Positions 1-12,632 of a stretch of DNA of 64,000 bases are shown piece by piece. The position numbers and the translations under genes are program-made. This DNA comes from Bugula neritina (taxonomy: Eukaryota; Bryozoa; Gymnolaemata; Cheilostomatida; Bugulidae), in contig OZ037772.1 in assembly GCA_964035545.1 (NCBI GenBank), positions 652,501 to 716,500 of the forward strand, in the 5' to 3' direction. The notes below the pieces were generated by a model that worked only from the letters and a program-made list of their open reading frames with translations, was not told the DNA's origin and made no database searches. The stretch's first letter is position 1. Every line of letters starts with the position of its first letter.

Positions 1-170
1 GTCTCACAAGAGAATGGATACTCTACCAGATGTGTGTATGATATGTGAGTGGTAGATGAACTCACCTGGTCAGCCATTGAAAGTCGAATGAGTTCACTAG
101 ATATCACTCCGTCTGTGTCACACAGGAAGTGCTTCCTCTGAGAGTTCTGGACCTTTGTCTTCGCTCCTAT

Positions 171-313
171 GGCAACAGCAGTGAAACTATTAGTTACTAT
201 AGCAACAGCAGTGAAACTATTAGTTACTATAGCAACAGTAGTGAAATTAGTTACTATAGTAACAGCAGTGAAACTATTAGTTACTATAGCAACAGCAGTG
301 TAACTAGTAGCTA
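171..313. repeat. 30-bp minisatellite
   Basis: About five imperfect copies of a 30-bp unit beginning gcaacagcagtgaaactatt. One unit lacks four bases. The unit length is a multiple of three, so a short open frame runs through it, but the predicted peptide is only a Ser/Tyr/Asn repeat and is not considered a gene. Confidence 0.85.
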
Positions 314-334
314 AACTAATTTGGGCACAGAGTA

Positions 335-400
335 AATATAAACATACACAGCTATAGTGTACACAGAGTAGATATAAATATACACAGCTATAGTGTACAC
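335..400. repeat. Left part of a split tandem array
   Basis: Copies of a unit containing acacagagtatatataaa and tacacagctata. The same array resumes at 1530-1880, so it was one array before the element at 401-1529 inserted. Confidence 0.8.
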
Positions 401-1529
401 CAGGGTTGGGGTCAATTACATGTAAATGTAATTAATTACAATTACATAAAGATTTGTCAATTACAATTACAATTACAGTTAAAAAGTAATGTAATTAATT
501 ACAATTACAATTACATGGTAATGTAATTAATTACAATTACAATTACTTTTGTTCTCACAAGAGATAACTAGAAGTTATACAATGCCACTTCTAGGGTCCA
601 ACTACCAGGGGCAATGTTGACAGTGGTGAACCTCCTTTATTCCCAGCAGTGACACTATAGGGTCAATTCATGCCAAATCAACCAAATTTTAAGGGATTCC
701 ATGACTTTGCTTCTCAGATTTTGCTCATATTTACACATGTCCGGAGTACTATTCTGACATGACAGAAACTTTTGGAGAAATGACTACATTAGTGGACAAA
801 GGTTGGAAAAACTTTTGAGGAGAATTTGTGATTTCTACTTTTAAACCAACTTATAAATGTCTACATCTAAACTATTTTTTTTAGACTGAGCCTTAAAAAT
901 TGATGTAGGAAATATTTGAAAAAAATTCAAAATTTACAAAAATTTGCCCATATTCAATGGTTTAGCATATATGCACACAGAGTATTCTGTAGTATGTGTT
1001 GCTACTAGTGCAAATTGATAGGTGTTATCAAATCGCACAGCAAATTTTAAGACTTAGTCTAGAAAAATGTTTGAGATATAGATGTTTATAAATTGCTCTA
1101 AAAGTAGAAATCACAAATGTTCCTTAAAGTTTTTCCCAACCTTTGTCCACAAATGTAGTCATTTCTCAAAAAGTTTTCTGTCAGGTCAAAAATATTTAAG
1201 ATGAGTACTCAGGACATATGTAGGCCTATTTGGTGTAAATATAAACAAACTCTGAGACACAAAAGCACAGGCCATGTGGTGAGTTGGCATGGACTTGTTA
1301 TTTAACAGTAGGCATGGTAGGAAAAGAATGATTTTTTCAAGATTTAAAAGTTTGAAGTAATTGACATGTAATTATAAAGTAATTGTAAAATTCAATTACA
1401 TTAGCAATGTAATTAATTACAATTACAATTACATGTTTATACATCAATTACAAATTACATTCAATTACTTGAAAAAATGTAATTAATTACAACCAATTAC
1501 AATTACAAATTACAATTACCCAAACCCTG
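401..1529. mobile_element. Non-autonomous hAT-type palindromic element
   Basis: The ends are cagggttggggtcaattac and, inverted, caattacccaaaccctg. They are flanked by a perfect 8-bp duplication, gtgtacac, at 393-400 and 1530-1537. CAGGG termini with 8-bp target duplications are typical of the hAT superfamily. The subterminal parts are repeats of the taattacaattac type. The interior, about 770-890 and 1060-1190, is a long imperfect inverted repeat, so the element can fold back on itself. No transposase ORF is visible. A truncated relative lies at 18795-19245 in the opposite orientation. Confidence 0.85.
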
Positions 1530-1880
1530 GTGTACACAGAGTATATATAAATAGACACAGTTATACACAGAGTATATATAAATATACACAGCTATACACA
1601 GAGTATATATAAATATACACAGCTATATACAGAGTATATATAAATATACACAGCTATAGTGTACACAGAGTATATATAAACATACACAGCTATATACAGA
1701 GTGTATATAAATATACAGCTATAGTATACACAAAGTATATATATAAACATACACAACTATACACAGAGTATATATAAACATACACAGCTATATACAGAGT
1801 ATATATAAACATACACAGCTATATACAGAGTATATATAAACATACACAGCTATAGTGTACACAGAGTATATATAAATATA
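1530..1880. repeat. Right part of the split tandem array
   Basis: Roughly ten or more units of about 30 bp (acacagagtatatataaa, then tacacagctata), continuing the array at 335-400 and including the right target duplication of the hAT-type element. Confidence 0.85.
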
Positions 1881-4736
1881 CGCAGCAACAGTAAGGGTTG
1901 ACACCATAATTTAGAATGAAGGAAGATTCTGTTTTCACCTGAAGAAGGTAGAAGCTGTTGGGTGGTCCTGTGTTCAATAGATGAGAGATTATCTCGGTAT
2001 ATGGTGTACGCATCATCAGATATGGGAGTGAGTCCTTGGTGGTCACATTTGAAGAGAGAGAAAGGTTCTGATACTCTGTGGGATATGTACAGTACATCAA
2101 TTCAGACATGTACAGATTTGATGGATATAACGGTTTGTCTACTGTGAGCTAGCTAGTCAACTATACTATGTATTGTACAGAAAGAAACAATTTCTCTCTC
2201 GGATACAATGGCACATATTCAGATATATCTTTATTGTATACTGTGGTGTTACTAACTGGTCAATATTAATACAGTCTCTGCCCCCACTACTATAAACCAC
2301 ATGTAAAACTAGTAACATTTCTGTCAATATATATTAACACACAGTCTGAGAACAGCGTGTATATAAATGATAACTTTTTACCAGTAAATATTTCTACGAT
2401 AAGAACAGCTCACAGGAAATCCAGGTTGTCGACTACTGACTCATAATTATCACTAGTTGACTACTAGTAACCATGGTAACAACTAACATCCTATTACAAT
2501 CAAATGTTACTTGCTATCACCTGAATAAGTATCAGATTAGAGGTATAGTGTATGAATAATGTTGGCAGACAGCAGCCTACCAGTATGTAACTTTTAGTAA
2601 CTGAGTCAATATACTGAGAAGTTACAGGGAGATGATACAATCCTTATATTTACTCTGCTGTACTAGCCGAGGAACAAGAAAACTTGTGTTCTAATGTGCA
2701 CCAAAATCTCTACTTAGCTACAAACATAGCTGATACTCTCCCCTGTTTATATAATAAAGTTGTAATCTAAAGAATACAAACACACTTTTCCTTAGTGGAT
2801 GTCAGGACTGGGCTACTCAAAGCTCTCACCAGTTTTAACTTCTCAGGAGCATTGAGGAACACGGTCTACAAAATACACCCACACATATCTAGAACTACCC
2901 TCTATATTCACTAAACAGAGTTCCTCAGTCTATTCAGCATGATAGGACACACCCAGCAGGAAATAAACTCAAGGCTAAAACAGTTATCTGACTGCGAATC
3001 ACACATTTTATGTTTCCACATTGAAGAACACATTTAATCAGCACACACTAGGCTAACTACAATCAGCTAGTCTCATGGTTCTCTCTCATATTACAGGGAG
3101 CTAAGTCTATCTAACTGGTGGCCAGCTATAAAGTTCTGAGTATTTATATAGTGTGCCCATGAATTGTTAACAGGGTGGACTCAACTTCTTTAACCCCTTC
3201 GTCTCGAACTCTCTGTATAATACTTATATTATGGGGCGCAGTAGCTATGTATTTTTGTAAATTGAAAAAAAGTATTTAAATATACTCCAGTTGCAGTTTT
3301 ATAATAGATTTGGAGACAACTAGCTAATGTTTAAATGAAAACATTTAATGGCCTACACCAAGCTTGAAAATAATTAGATATAAGCCCACCCCTTGTGCTA
3401 GTCACATATTCATATTCACAGCTTAAGTGAGCTGAAGCGCACATCACAGTGGCTGATCATCACCACACACATTCTCACACTGTTCTCATAAACTGCAGAG
3501 TCGTGAATGGTACTTGAACTCGTACTGAAAGTGTTGCTCATAACTGTTCATATTGACACTGACATTATGAAGTTAATAGTGATATTTCATTTTCAATAGT
3601 AGGGCTTTTAGATGGTATTGATTCATCCACAATGAGAAATACTTGCAAATGTTGATAAATTATTTTATGATTGAATTGGTGAGTTATAATGTGTATCATT
3701 CAAATGTGAATATTGAACATGATCTGGTCGCCTTGATTACCTCATATTGATTCATCGCAATTGTCAGTATAATTGTGCCATAGAGAATTCTAATAAGTTT
3801 GAAAATTGACATACAGTTTCACATTGCTCATTCACTTTCAGTGATCCATGCTTAGTGTCACATTGGCCTTTAGGCTTAAAGCAACGAAATCTAACAGTAA
3901 CACTATCTATAAGTATATTTATATTATTATCAAGTATTAGCATTATGACATAAAATTAAACTTAAAGCCTGTCAGTTATAGTGTCTATGAAATTAAATTC
4001 CAAAAATAAAAAAAAACAAAAATAACAACTTTTATTCACGCTTCAACTTTCAAAACGAAGACTAGGTTCAACCCAACGAGGTAAGAGATGATCATTTAAT
4101 CAGTTAATCACAATGCCTAGTATGTTATCACATTCACGCAAGCTTTCACTGTGAATCACAATGATTATGAGTATGATTTAATGAGTATGGCAATCCCAAC
4201 GACAATAAGTATAACTGTGAGTGTGAGTGACTGACTGAGTGTGACTGATAAGAGCCAGGCTAATGCCAGGGGCAATCGCAATCACAATCGGTATGACTGA
4301 ATCACTATCAGTATAAGTATTACAATCACAAAGTCAAATGACAATGCCAATAGCACTATCAATATCATATTGAATTGAATTTTGAATGCGAATATCAAAT
4401 AGCACCCTCTTACCATTAGTATCAGTATGAGTATTAGTATTACTATTAGTATTACTTACAACTTGCTTATGCAAGAGAATTAAATCTTTAAAGCGTAGCA
4501 TCCTTTTCAAGCAAAATAAGGACAATAAGTTTCGTCAAATTGAGTTAAAAACTACAACTTAAAAGTCACAAGTATAAAGCAACTCATGCTCAGTCATCAC
4601 TAATCCTAATCAAGCATATAGCATAATTTATTTTACAATGCGACAAGATTATCTAGACGGTGCGCTTACGCCTCTCATTGTACTTAAGCAATATCCAATT
4701 GTATGGTTTTTATGACTTTAAAATCCGTTTTTGAGA
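1881..4736. other. Gene-free AT-rich stretch
   Basis: No ORF, splice-flanked exon or RNA gene could be supported on either strand. From about 4080 to 4460 the sequence is low-complexity and built of short, drifting words such as gagtat, attagtat and cacaatg. Confidence 0.6.
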
Positions 4737-5171
4737 AGCAAGGCCAGTGTGGTATATTAAGAGTGTTGACTTTAAACCATGAAAAATCATTATGTCGCTA
4801 ATGGTACCGCAAGTTTATATAAGTTATAAAGGAAAAGTTTTGCCACTTTTGTGATTTTATTTTTTTTTTTATATTATGTGTCCATTTTTTTTAGTTTTGT
4901 TTATTGGTAAAGTTTTTAAACATATTTTCAATACATATAAAATTTTAAAAAAAGTTAAAACTTAATCATGCACGTATATACAAAGCTATAAAGTTTAAGC
5001 TTCGCTGTGATTACAATGTGAATATGAATTGAATAATGCTTGCAATAACCATTTTACACAAAATATGTTACAGTTGCTATAAATGTAAGACTAGTAAATT
5101 GGATGCAAATAGGCACGGTAATACTATTTAATTTATGCTATTTTTGAAATTTGTAGTAAATATTCGGCATG

Positions 5172-6299
<1,128 letters not shown>

Positions 6300-6700
6300 C
6301 TGTGAGATATAGTGCGCTGCTTAAAAGAGCTCAATGTTTAAAACAGAGCATATCGTAAAATAGAATTGAAATGACACAGTTAAAATTGATAAAACATTTT
6401 ATTACTAATAGTTTCATGTATGTTAAAATATACACTCTTCAGATAAAATGTTTAAATCTACTAAAGAATATATTACATGGTACTATTTAGGTAGTAAAAA
6501 GCTGAAAAGCTGGCGGATTAATGATATTTAAAAAAAGGCTGGTAAGCATATTGTATGGATTATAGGATGCTCATGTAACGCTTTCTAAAACAAATGCCCT
6601 CCCATGTCTACATGTAGAAATAAAATCACTTCTGGTGTTTAGTGAAGCGTATGTTGGTTTGTATACTATAAAATATAAAATATTTCTCCCATAGACATAG

Positions 6701-7005
6701 TGTTATAGTTTTCAGATTTAGGGTTGATGTGCCACCAAGAGAGTCTATTTAACACTAGAGAAACTTCACCAGTTAAGTCGAGTAGATATCGTTATATTTA
6801 ATACAAGAATACATAATAAAAATTCAATGTACAACAGTAATGATACGCACGTCTATTTAGTTTACAGCACTATCCTCAACTGAGCTAGTAGCGCGAAGCG
6901 GCTACTATTACTTATCAAACAGCTTAGCTAATTGGCTAATACATTGTTCCGGGTCAATACGCAACCTTGCGTATTGTGTTGCTGGTAGCTCCACGAGCCA
7001 CCACA
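6701..7005 (-). repeat. 3' LTR of element 1
   Basis: 305 bp, tg...ca on the plus strand and essentially identical to 13821-14125. It contains a perfect 20-nt palindrome, aatacgcaaccttgcgtatt (6956-6975), near the outer end. A second hairpin is formed by tagtagc/gctacta around 6886-6906. Confidence 0.95.
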
Positions 7006-7017
7006 CTGCCCCCTCCA
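7006..7017 (-). promoter_or_regulatory. Polypurine tract of element 1
   Basis: On the minus strand this reads tggagggggcag immediately before the 3' LTR. This is the expected site for plus-strand DNA priming. Confidence 0.75.
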
Positions 7018-7265
7018 GCAGAAAGCCCACTTTCTGATAAAATAAGATTCACATAAAAAACGTATACTTCGTTGGGGGGTAAGAGAACAGCATAAAAGTA
7101 TATAAAAAACAACAACTGGTAAAAATATACAGGTATATATATCGTGCACTAAGTAATAAGCAAGAGAAGGTCCTATCTACATATAGAGTACGTGCCACCA
7201 TTACGGTAGGGAATGCCACAGAGAGGTAGGGGAATGAGTAGTAGGGAGTGGTAGGTAGACTCGAG

Positions 7266-8327
7266 TTAACTGCGGGCCGCACGCTTCATGCGTTTAATAG
7301 ACTCCTGTAAATATTTGAGTTCACTGGAGGCTGCCTGTATCCGTGGGGCCAGCCTGTACACTTCTTGCTCCAAGTCATGCGCCCTAGCTTCTACCTCACG
7401 TAGGTTACGGGCCCAGGGGGATGAGCGAGAGGAAGTTGGCTGCCTGTGTCGTTTCCGCTCTGAGGATGGAAGAGGAGGAGGGAGTGTATACGCATTTGTG
7501 TCTACTCTCTGTAGTACGACACGAGGAAAGGTATGCGGCATGCGTACAGGACTGTGAGGTGGAGAGTTAGCAGACTGTGTAGGTTATCTGCGGCTCCAGA
7601 GATGATGGGTTGCGGGGAAGGGAAGCCTTGCTCCAGGCGAGATAGCCGAGCTGAGTCAGTGATGAGTGGTTTGATGGCGTTGAGAAAGGCAGGATATGAT
7701 GATTCGTCTACTTCATAGACATGTCCTTGATAGCACTGCATAGTACGTTGGTGCCGCAGTAGGTAATCACGATTATAGCTATATTCTCCGCAAGGGCAGA
7801 AAGTGGTGATGTAGTGCTGCGGCAAGTGCACCTTTAGTCTGCGGTGGGTTGTGAATCGCTGCTGGCAGAGGTTGCATTCACGATTACTCTCACCTCCTTG
7901 ATGGGTCCTGATTTCTCTCTCTGTGGCAGGGGTAATCCAGTTGGAGGTTGCTTCCAACTGGGGTGGTAGTTGCCTGGTGGTAGGAGTTGCTGGGGCCGGC
8001 TCTGGGTCCCATGCCATCTCTAGAGAAGGCATGTCCGTAGAGACGGGTGCGAGTGTGTCTACAAAAGTAGAATTATTGTTAGATCGCGGTGGATCTTTAC
8101 AACATAATTCTAGTGACTGTCGACCGTTGCTAGCCTGAGAGTCACAGCTTTTGGAATGCACTCGAGGAACTGATGAATCATGTGTGGACTGACCAAGAAC
8201 AGTGTCTAGCTCCAGGTCTAACAGACCGTCGGCCATTACAGTGTCTTCATCGTCATTCACATGAAACGTGGTTCCCAGTAATTCTGATTCAATCTGCAGA
8301 ATTTACTGGCATCGAGCCCGTTTCCAT
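7266..8327 (-). pseudogene. Element 1 ORF3: C2H2 zinc-finger/coiled-coil protein, frame broken
   Basis: This is the counterpart of the intact 362-codon ORF at 56332-57420 in element 2. The shared start is an ATG at 8327-8325 (METGS...). A small deletion near 8300 breaks the first frame. The main open segment is 8260-7502, with the conserved stretch MADGLLDLELDT, a finger CNLC-x12-HLPQH and a second Cys/His cluster beginning CPCGEY. A further shift near 7540-7600 moves the C-terminal part, RVVLQRVD and a heptad-rich coiled coil (NLREVEARAHDLEQEV), into another frame that ends at 7266. It lies downstream of pol where retroviruses have env, but it shows no signal peptide or membrane segment. Its function is unknown. 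Nucleic-acid binding is inferred from the fingers. Confidence 0.75.
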
Positions 8328-8344
8328 GAATAGGAATACAAGAC

Positions 8345-8986
8345 TTATACTGGCTTACCTGGGAACTCGGTATTAATGTCCATACTCAACGTTCTTGGTA
8401 AGGTTGGAGCTGGTTGTGAGATACGTCTGCCTTTGGCGATGTCAGCATAAGAAAAGGCTGAGCATCGTTTCTGAGGCACGAGGTCGGAACTATTTGCTTT
8501 ACGCGTATTAATTCCTCCCACTATTCCGCCCTCGCAAAAGTTGATATTTGCGTGGGGTTCACAACTCCAACATTTTATCGTACGGTTTTCCCCTAGGCTT
8601 TCATATGCGCCGCTTCTAATGCAGTCACATATGAAGTCTTTCAAATACGGTGGGGGTTTCCTCGTACGCTGTCCCCTTTCTAGGGGGGGTGACACGCTTG
8701 CCGGTTCGTTAGTAGGGGCCTCTAATGGCGTCTCTACTTCACCGTTAGTGGTCACCTCTTCTTGTTCTCTGGATGGAGCCCCTCCCTCCGTGGGGGTTTG
8801 CACTTCCGGAACCGGCTCGGTTTCTGGAAGTGATGGAATTAGACTTGGCGGTGGCGGACACGCTTCTGTTGACAAAAGCTGCCGCTCCTCTCTCACCAAG
8901 TTTTCCTCCCGCGGTATGACCACTTCGTATTCAGGTCCATGCCGCCGTCGCCCGCGCGTCGTTGTCTGCCTCCTGGGCTCTAACAA
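8345..8986 (-). CDS. Element 1 C-terminal extension of Pol
   Basis: 213 codons overlapping the end of the pol frame by 56 nt in a different frame. In element 2 the beginning of the same sequence (LEPRRQT..RG..RHGPEYE) is in frame with integrase. The split here coincides with a run of eight G at about 8982-8990 and is probably an indel rather than a separate gene. The middle is Pro/Glu-rich and low in order. Then come a conserved block around ERGQRTRKPPPYLKDFIC and Cys-containing segments (CWSC, NFCEGG). The role is unknown. A basic RTRKPP..YLKD motif is common in the tails of LTR-element polyproteins. Confidence 0.6.
   Translation of the reverse strand: MLEPRRQTTTRGRRRHGPEYEVVIPREENLVREERQLLSTEACPPPPSLIPSLPETEPVPEVQTPTEGGAPSREQEEVTTNGEVETPLEAPTNEPASVSPPLERGQRTRKPPPYLKDFICDCIRSGAYESLGENRTIKCWSCEPHANINFCEGGIVGGINTRKANSSDLVPQKRCSAFSYADIAKGRRISQPAPTLPRTLSMDINTEFPGKPV
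8353..8364 (-). promoter_or_regulatory. Consensus 5' splice site before ORF3 (element 1)
   Basis: The minus strand reads ttcccag|gtaagcc, a near-perfect donor, about 30 nt upstream of the ORF3 start. It follows a tiny frame beginning ATGGACATTAATACC. Element 2 has the same arrangement at 57450. No matching acceptor could be proved. Confidence 0.35.
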
Positions 8987-11900
8987 CGGGGGGGGCTTCT
9001 CCCACTCTGTCAGGGCTAGCCCAATACGGTTTCAAGCGAGACTCATTCTGGATAGACACCTGTCCTGAGCGCTCAATCTTGTACGTATGATTGGGCATAG
9101 CCTCGACGACCACGTAGGGGCCTACGAACTTAGGCTTCAGCTTATCAGCCTGTCCGCGGCGCCTACGGTAATTGACCATCCACACCTTATCTCCCCTTTG
9201 ATAGAGAGGGGGTTCATCGGAATCTTCGTGCCGCACCTTCCACTGCTGTTGACGCAGTATATCGTGTGCGGCCTTCATCCGTTCCACTAGTTCACTGGCA
9301 TACTCGTGAACCGAGTTGTCTTGCTCTGGAACGTGATAGGTGAGATGGTCGGGGACACGAGTCTCTCTCCCGAGCATCAAGAGGTTTGGGGTCTCACCAG
9401 TACTGGTGTGTGGGGTGCTACGATATGCACGCATGACTTGCGGCAACACCGTATCCCATTCCTCTTGACCTCGTCCAAGGAGGAGACTCCGGAGCGCATC
9501 ACCTAGCATCCGGTTGTTGCGCTCCACCACCCCGTTACCTTGAGGGTGGTAAGGGGTGGTCCTGCTCTGATTTACTCCCCAGAGGTGGCAAAGGTCGCTC
9601 ATCAGTTGAGACTGGAATTGAGCGCCTTGATCAGAGTGTATCTGTTCGGGAAGCCCAAAATAACAGAATACATGTTGGTCTAGTGCCCTGGCCACTGTTG
9701 GGGCTGATGCATCTGGGATAGCCAGAGCATCCGCCCACCTAGTAAAGTGGTCGGTTAGTACTAGGATCCAATTATTACCTCTGAGGGTCAGGGGCATGGG
9801 TCCGACCAGGTCTACAGCGACTACTTGCCAGGGCCTACCAGCATATAGCCTCCGCCGTCCTGCTTCACCAGGGGGGCGGCTATGCTTACTGGCCTGGCAG
9901 ATCTCACACTGTTTGACTCTGAGCCGGACGTCACGCTCCATCTGCGGCCAATACCACCGGAGTCGTAATTTGGATATCACTCGCTTGACCCCTGCGTGGG
10001 CCTGCTTGTGAGTATCCCAAATCAACTCACGGCGGATGGCTGTGGGGCAGACTACCCTCTTCCTTTCCGGGTGTCTGCCGCTGGCAGCTAGAGAGATGGT
10101 TAGCAACCCATCCTGCCCAATCCGCAGCGAGTCCCAACGCTGACAGTATAGCCGGAACTCGGCGCATCCCTGTCGTATGCGTTCCTCGCTGGGTCGTCGC
10201 CCTTCCCTTTTGGCCTGGTAGATGTCTGCCACGACTCCCGGCAGCTCTTCTTGGAGCTTCTTCAGCTCTCGAACATTACCGGCCAGTACAGGGTTGGCGC
10301 GGAGGTTTTGTACATCCTCCGGGGACTCATCAACTCTTTGCCTGAGTTGACCTTGATCCCAGTCAAACGGCGCTCCGTGATGAGCCAGCGTCTCCAACTC
10401 GCATCGTGGGGGACCTCCATCCCTCCTCTCGATGTTGAGACACTGTTTGCAACCTCCGTCAGGTCGGCGACTCAACCCATCCGCATTGCTGTGTCTCTTG
10501 CCCGGTCGGTGTTCGATCCGGTATGAGAATTCAGCTAGGATTTCGAGCCACCGGGCGACCTGACTGGAGGGCTCTGCTCTCCTGCACAACCAGATCAGCG
10601 AGGCATGATCCGTACGCAGCCGGAACTTCCTGCCATATAGGTATGGTCTGAAGTGCTTCACTGACTTGATTACTGCCAGCAGCTCCTTGCGGGTAGTGCA
10701 GTGATTTCGTTCAGCGGGAGAGAGAGACTTGCTGTAGTAGGCTACTACTACTTCTCGGCCTTCCTGCACTTGCGACAGCACAGCGCCAACATTCTGGTCA
10801 CTGGCGTCTGTGTCTAGGATGTACTCCAGAGTGGGGTCTGGGTAGGCCAAGATGGGCGCCGTTAGGAGGCAGCCCTTGAGGCGGTCGAACGCTTCTTGTT
10901 CGACTGGAGTGCACTGCCACGTCACTCCCTTTGCGGTAAGCCGGTTTAACGGCTGGGCTATGCCCGCAAAGTCTGGTATGTATTGCCTGTAATACCCTAC
11001 CAGCCCCAAGAAAGCCCGGAGTCCGGTCAAGTCTTGAGGGGTGACCCAGTCTTCTACTGCCCGTACCTTTTCGGGATCCGTTGCCACGCCGTTTCGACCG
11101 ACAACGTGCCCCAGGTACTTGACCTCCGGCTGCAACAGAGCGCACTTGGAAGGTTTGAGCTTAAGACCGGCACCTCGGAGTCTCTCGAAAACCTCTTGCA
11201 GACGACTGACATGTGTCTCGAAGTCTGGAGAGATTACGATGACATCATCGAGGTAGACCAGCAGTGTCTTCCAATGGAGTCCGCTAAGGACTTGTTCCAT
11301 CAGCCTCTGGAAGGTGGCTGGGGCGGAGGTTAACCCGAAGGGCAGCACCTTCCACTTCCACAAACCGTCCCGTGTAATAAACGCCGTTTTCTCTTGGGCG
11401 TCGGGACTCAGAGGAACCTGCCAATAGCCGCTTAGCAAGTCTAACGTACTGAAGTACTTGCTGCCGGCTAGGGCGTCCAATGACTCGTCAATACGAGGTA
11501 GAGGGTAGGCATCCTGTATGGTTACGCTATTGAGTTTGCGGTAGTCCACACAGAACCGCCAACTGCCGTCTTTCTTCCGGACCAGTACGACTGGCGAGCT
11601 CCACGCACTATGGGCGGGCTCTATCAGTCCCCGGTCCAGAAGATCCCGTACTTGTCGGCTAACCTCCTTCTCTTTCTCCGGCCCCAGCCTGCGCGTGGGC
11701 TGCCGGACAGGGACTGTCCCTGCAGTCAGCGGTATTTCGTGTCTGACAATTCCAGTCAGTCCCACGTCATTCTCCCCGCTGCTGAACACATCACCGTAGT
11801 CGCGTAGTAACTTGGCCATAGCTTGGCGTTCTCTGTTACTCGCGCAGCCGCCACTGGCTGTTTCGTATAACTCCCGGAGATGTGTCGGGACTGCCGCTCG

Positions 11901-12632
11901 CCCCTGAATAGGGTGTCGAGGGGGTGCCTCCGTCGCGTCACCCAGCGACGGGCCCACGTCCTCTTCCTGGACGGAATGGAACCGGCCCAGCATTGACCCA
12001 GCTGGGAGCTCAATGGGCTCGGTAAAGGGGTTGACGCACTGCACTAAGACCTCCCCTCGCTCAGTTAGTCGGTTTAAACTACTGGCGAGTTGGATCTTTT
12101 CGTGCGCGCTTTCAACGACCCCGAGCCTGGCTATCCGGTTGCTGTTCACTCGGCAGTGGATAGTAGCTCTGAAGCGTCCGGGTACAGTGCAGTTCCGAAC
12201 TACCTGAACACCGCCCACCAGAGGACGCCCAAACTTATCCACACAGGCGAGTTCTCGCCCGCCCATCAGCACCACCGACTTACTAAAATCTATTCGGCAC
12301 TGGTGTTGCTTCAAGAAGGGCATGCCGAGGATAGCATCTTCCTCCAGTTGACCTATGATAAAGGTCTCCTGTACAGCCTGATCTCGGACACGCCCAGGGA
12401 GCTCGATAATACCATAAAAGGGGATACATGACCCGTCTGCCAGGGTGCCATGTTCTCCAGTATACGGTCGTACTCTATCCCTGTCCCGGCGGGGCAGTGC
12501 CTCAAAGACTCTACGGCTGAGAAGGTTGGTAGTACAACCGGAGTCGAGCAGGAAAGTGACGGCGTTGCCGGCCACCTTTCCGGGTAGGAAATAGCTCTCT
12601 CCATGTGGTTGTACTTTCACCCCCCCCCGCAT
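8931..12632 (-). CDS. pol: Element 1 Pol: protease, RT, RNase H, integrase
   Basis: A 1233-codon frame. Residues about 25-110 form an aspartic protease with LLDSGCTTNLL (active-site D30). The RT, roughly 310-500, has YPLPRIDE, the FSTLDLLSGYWQ block and the catalytic YLDD near residue 461. RNase H follows with LDTDASDQNVGAVLSQ near 607. Integrase starts near 870 with a zinc-binding HKQAHAG...CEICQASK region. Its catalytic Asp, Asp and Glu are in AVDLVGP, HSDQGAQF and GVVERNN, near 941, 1000 and 1037. This set copies the RNA into DNA and inserts it. The first Met is probably not the true start, because in element 2 the protease is continuous with Gag. A C10 run at about 12620-12630 lies exactly at this frame's beginning. 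Confidence 0.95.
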   Translation of the reverse strand: MRGGVKVQPHGESYFLPGKVAGNAVTFLLDSGCTTNLLSRRVFEALPRRDRDRVRPYTGEHGTLADGSCIPFYGIIELPGRVRDQAVQETFIIGQLEEDAILGMPFLKQHQCRIDFSKSVVLMGGRELACVDKFGRPLVGGVQVVRNCTVPGRFRATIHCRVNSNRIARLGVVESAHEKIQLASSLNRLTERGEVLVQCVNPFTEPIELPAGSMLGRFHSVQEEDVGPSLGDATEAPPRHPIQGRAAVPTHLRELYETASGGCASNRERQAMAKLLRDYGDVFSSGENDVGLTGIVRHEIPLTAGTVPVRQPTRRLGPEKEKEVSRQVRDLLDRGLIEPAHSAWSSPVVLVRKKDGSWRFCVDYRKLNSVTIQDAYPLPRIDESLDALAGSKYFSTLDLLSGYWQVPLSPDAQEKTAFITRDGLWKWKVLPFGLTSAPATFQRLMEQVLSGLHWKTLLVYLDDVIVISPDFETHVSRLQEVFERLRGAGLKLKPSKCALLQPEVKYLGHVVGRNGVATDPEKVRAVEDWVTPQDLTGLRAFLGLVGYYRQYIPDFAGIAQPLNRLTAKGVTWQCTPVEQEAFDRLKGCLLTAPILAYPDPTLEYILDTDASDQNVGAVLSQVQEGREVVVAYYSKSLSPAERNHCTTRKELLAVIKSVKHFRPYLYGRKFRLRTDHASLIWLCRRAEPSSQVARWLEILAEFSYRIEHRPGKRHSNADGLSRRPDGGCKQCLNIERRDGGPPRCELETLAHHGAPFDWDQGQLRQRVDESPEDVQNLRANPVLAGNVRELKKLQEELPGVVADIYQAKREGRRPSEERIRQGCAEFRLYCQRWDSLRIGQDGLLTISLAASGRHPERKRVVCPTAIRRELIWDTHKQAHAGVKRVISKLRLRWYWPQMERDVRLRVKQCEICQASKHSRPPGEAGRRRLYAGRPWQVVAVDLVGPMPLTLRGNNWILVLTDHFTRWADALAIPDASAPTVARALDQHVFCYFGLPEQIHSDQGAQFQSQLMSDLCHLWGVNQSRTTPYHPQGNGVVERNNRMLGDALRSLLLGRGQEEWDTVLPQVMRAYRSTPHTSTGETPNLLMLGRETRVPDHLTYHVPEQDNSVHEYASELVERMKAAHDILRQQQWKVRHEDSDEPPLYQRGDKVWMVNYRRRRGQADKLKPKFVGPYVVVEAMPNHTYKIERSGQVSIQNESRLKPYWASPDRVGEAPPVVRAQEADNDARATAAWT

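Noticed and set aside
8541-9068. Long plus-strand frames opposite pol and ORF3
   Set aside because: These are antisense shadows of GC-richer retroelement coding sequence.
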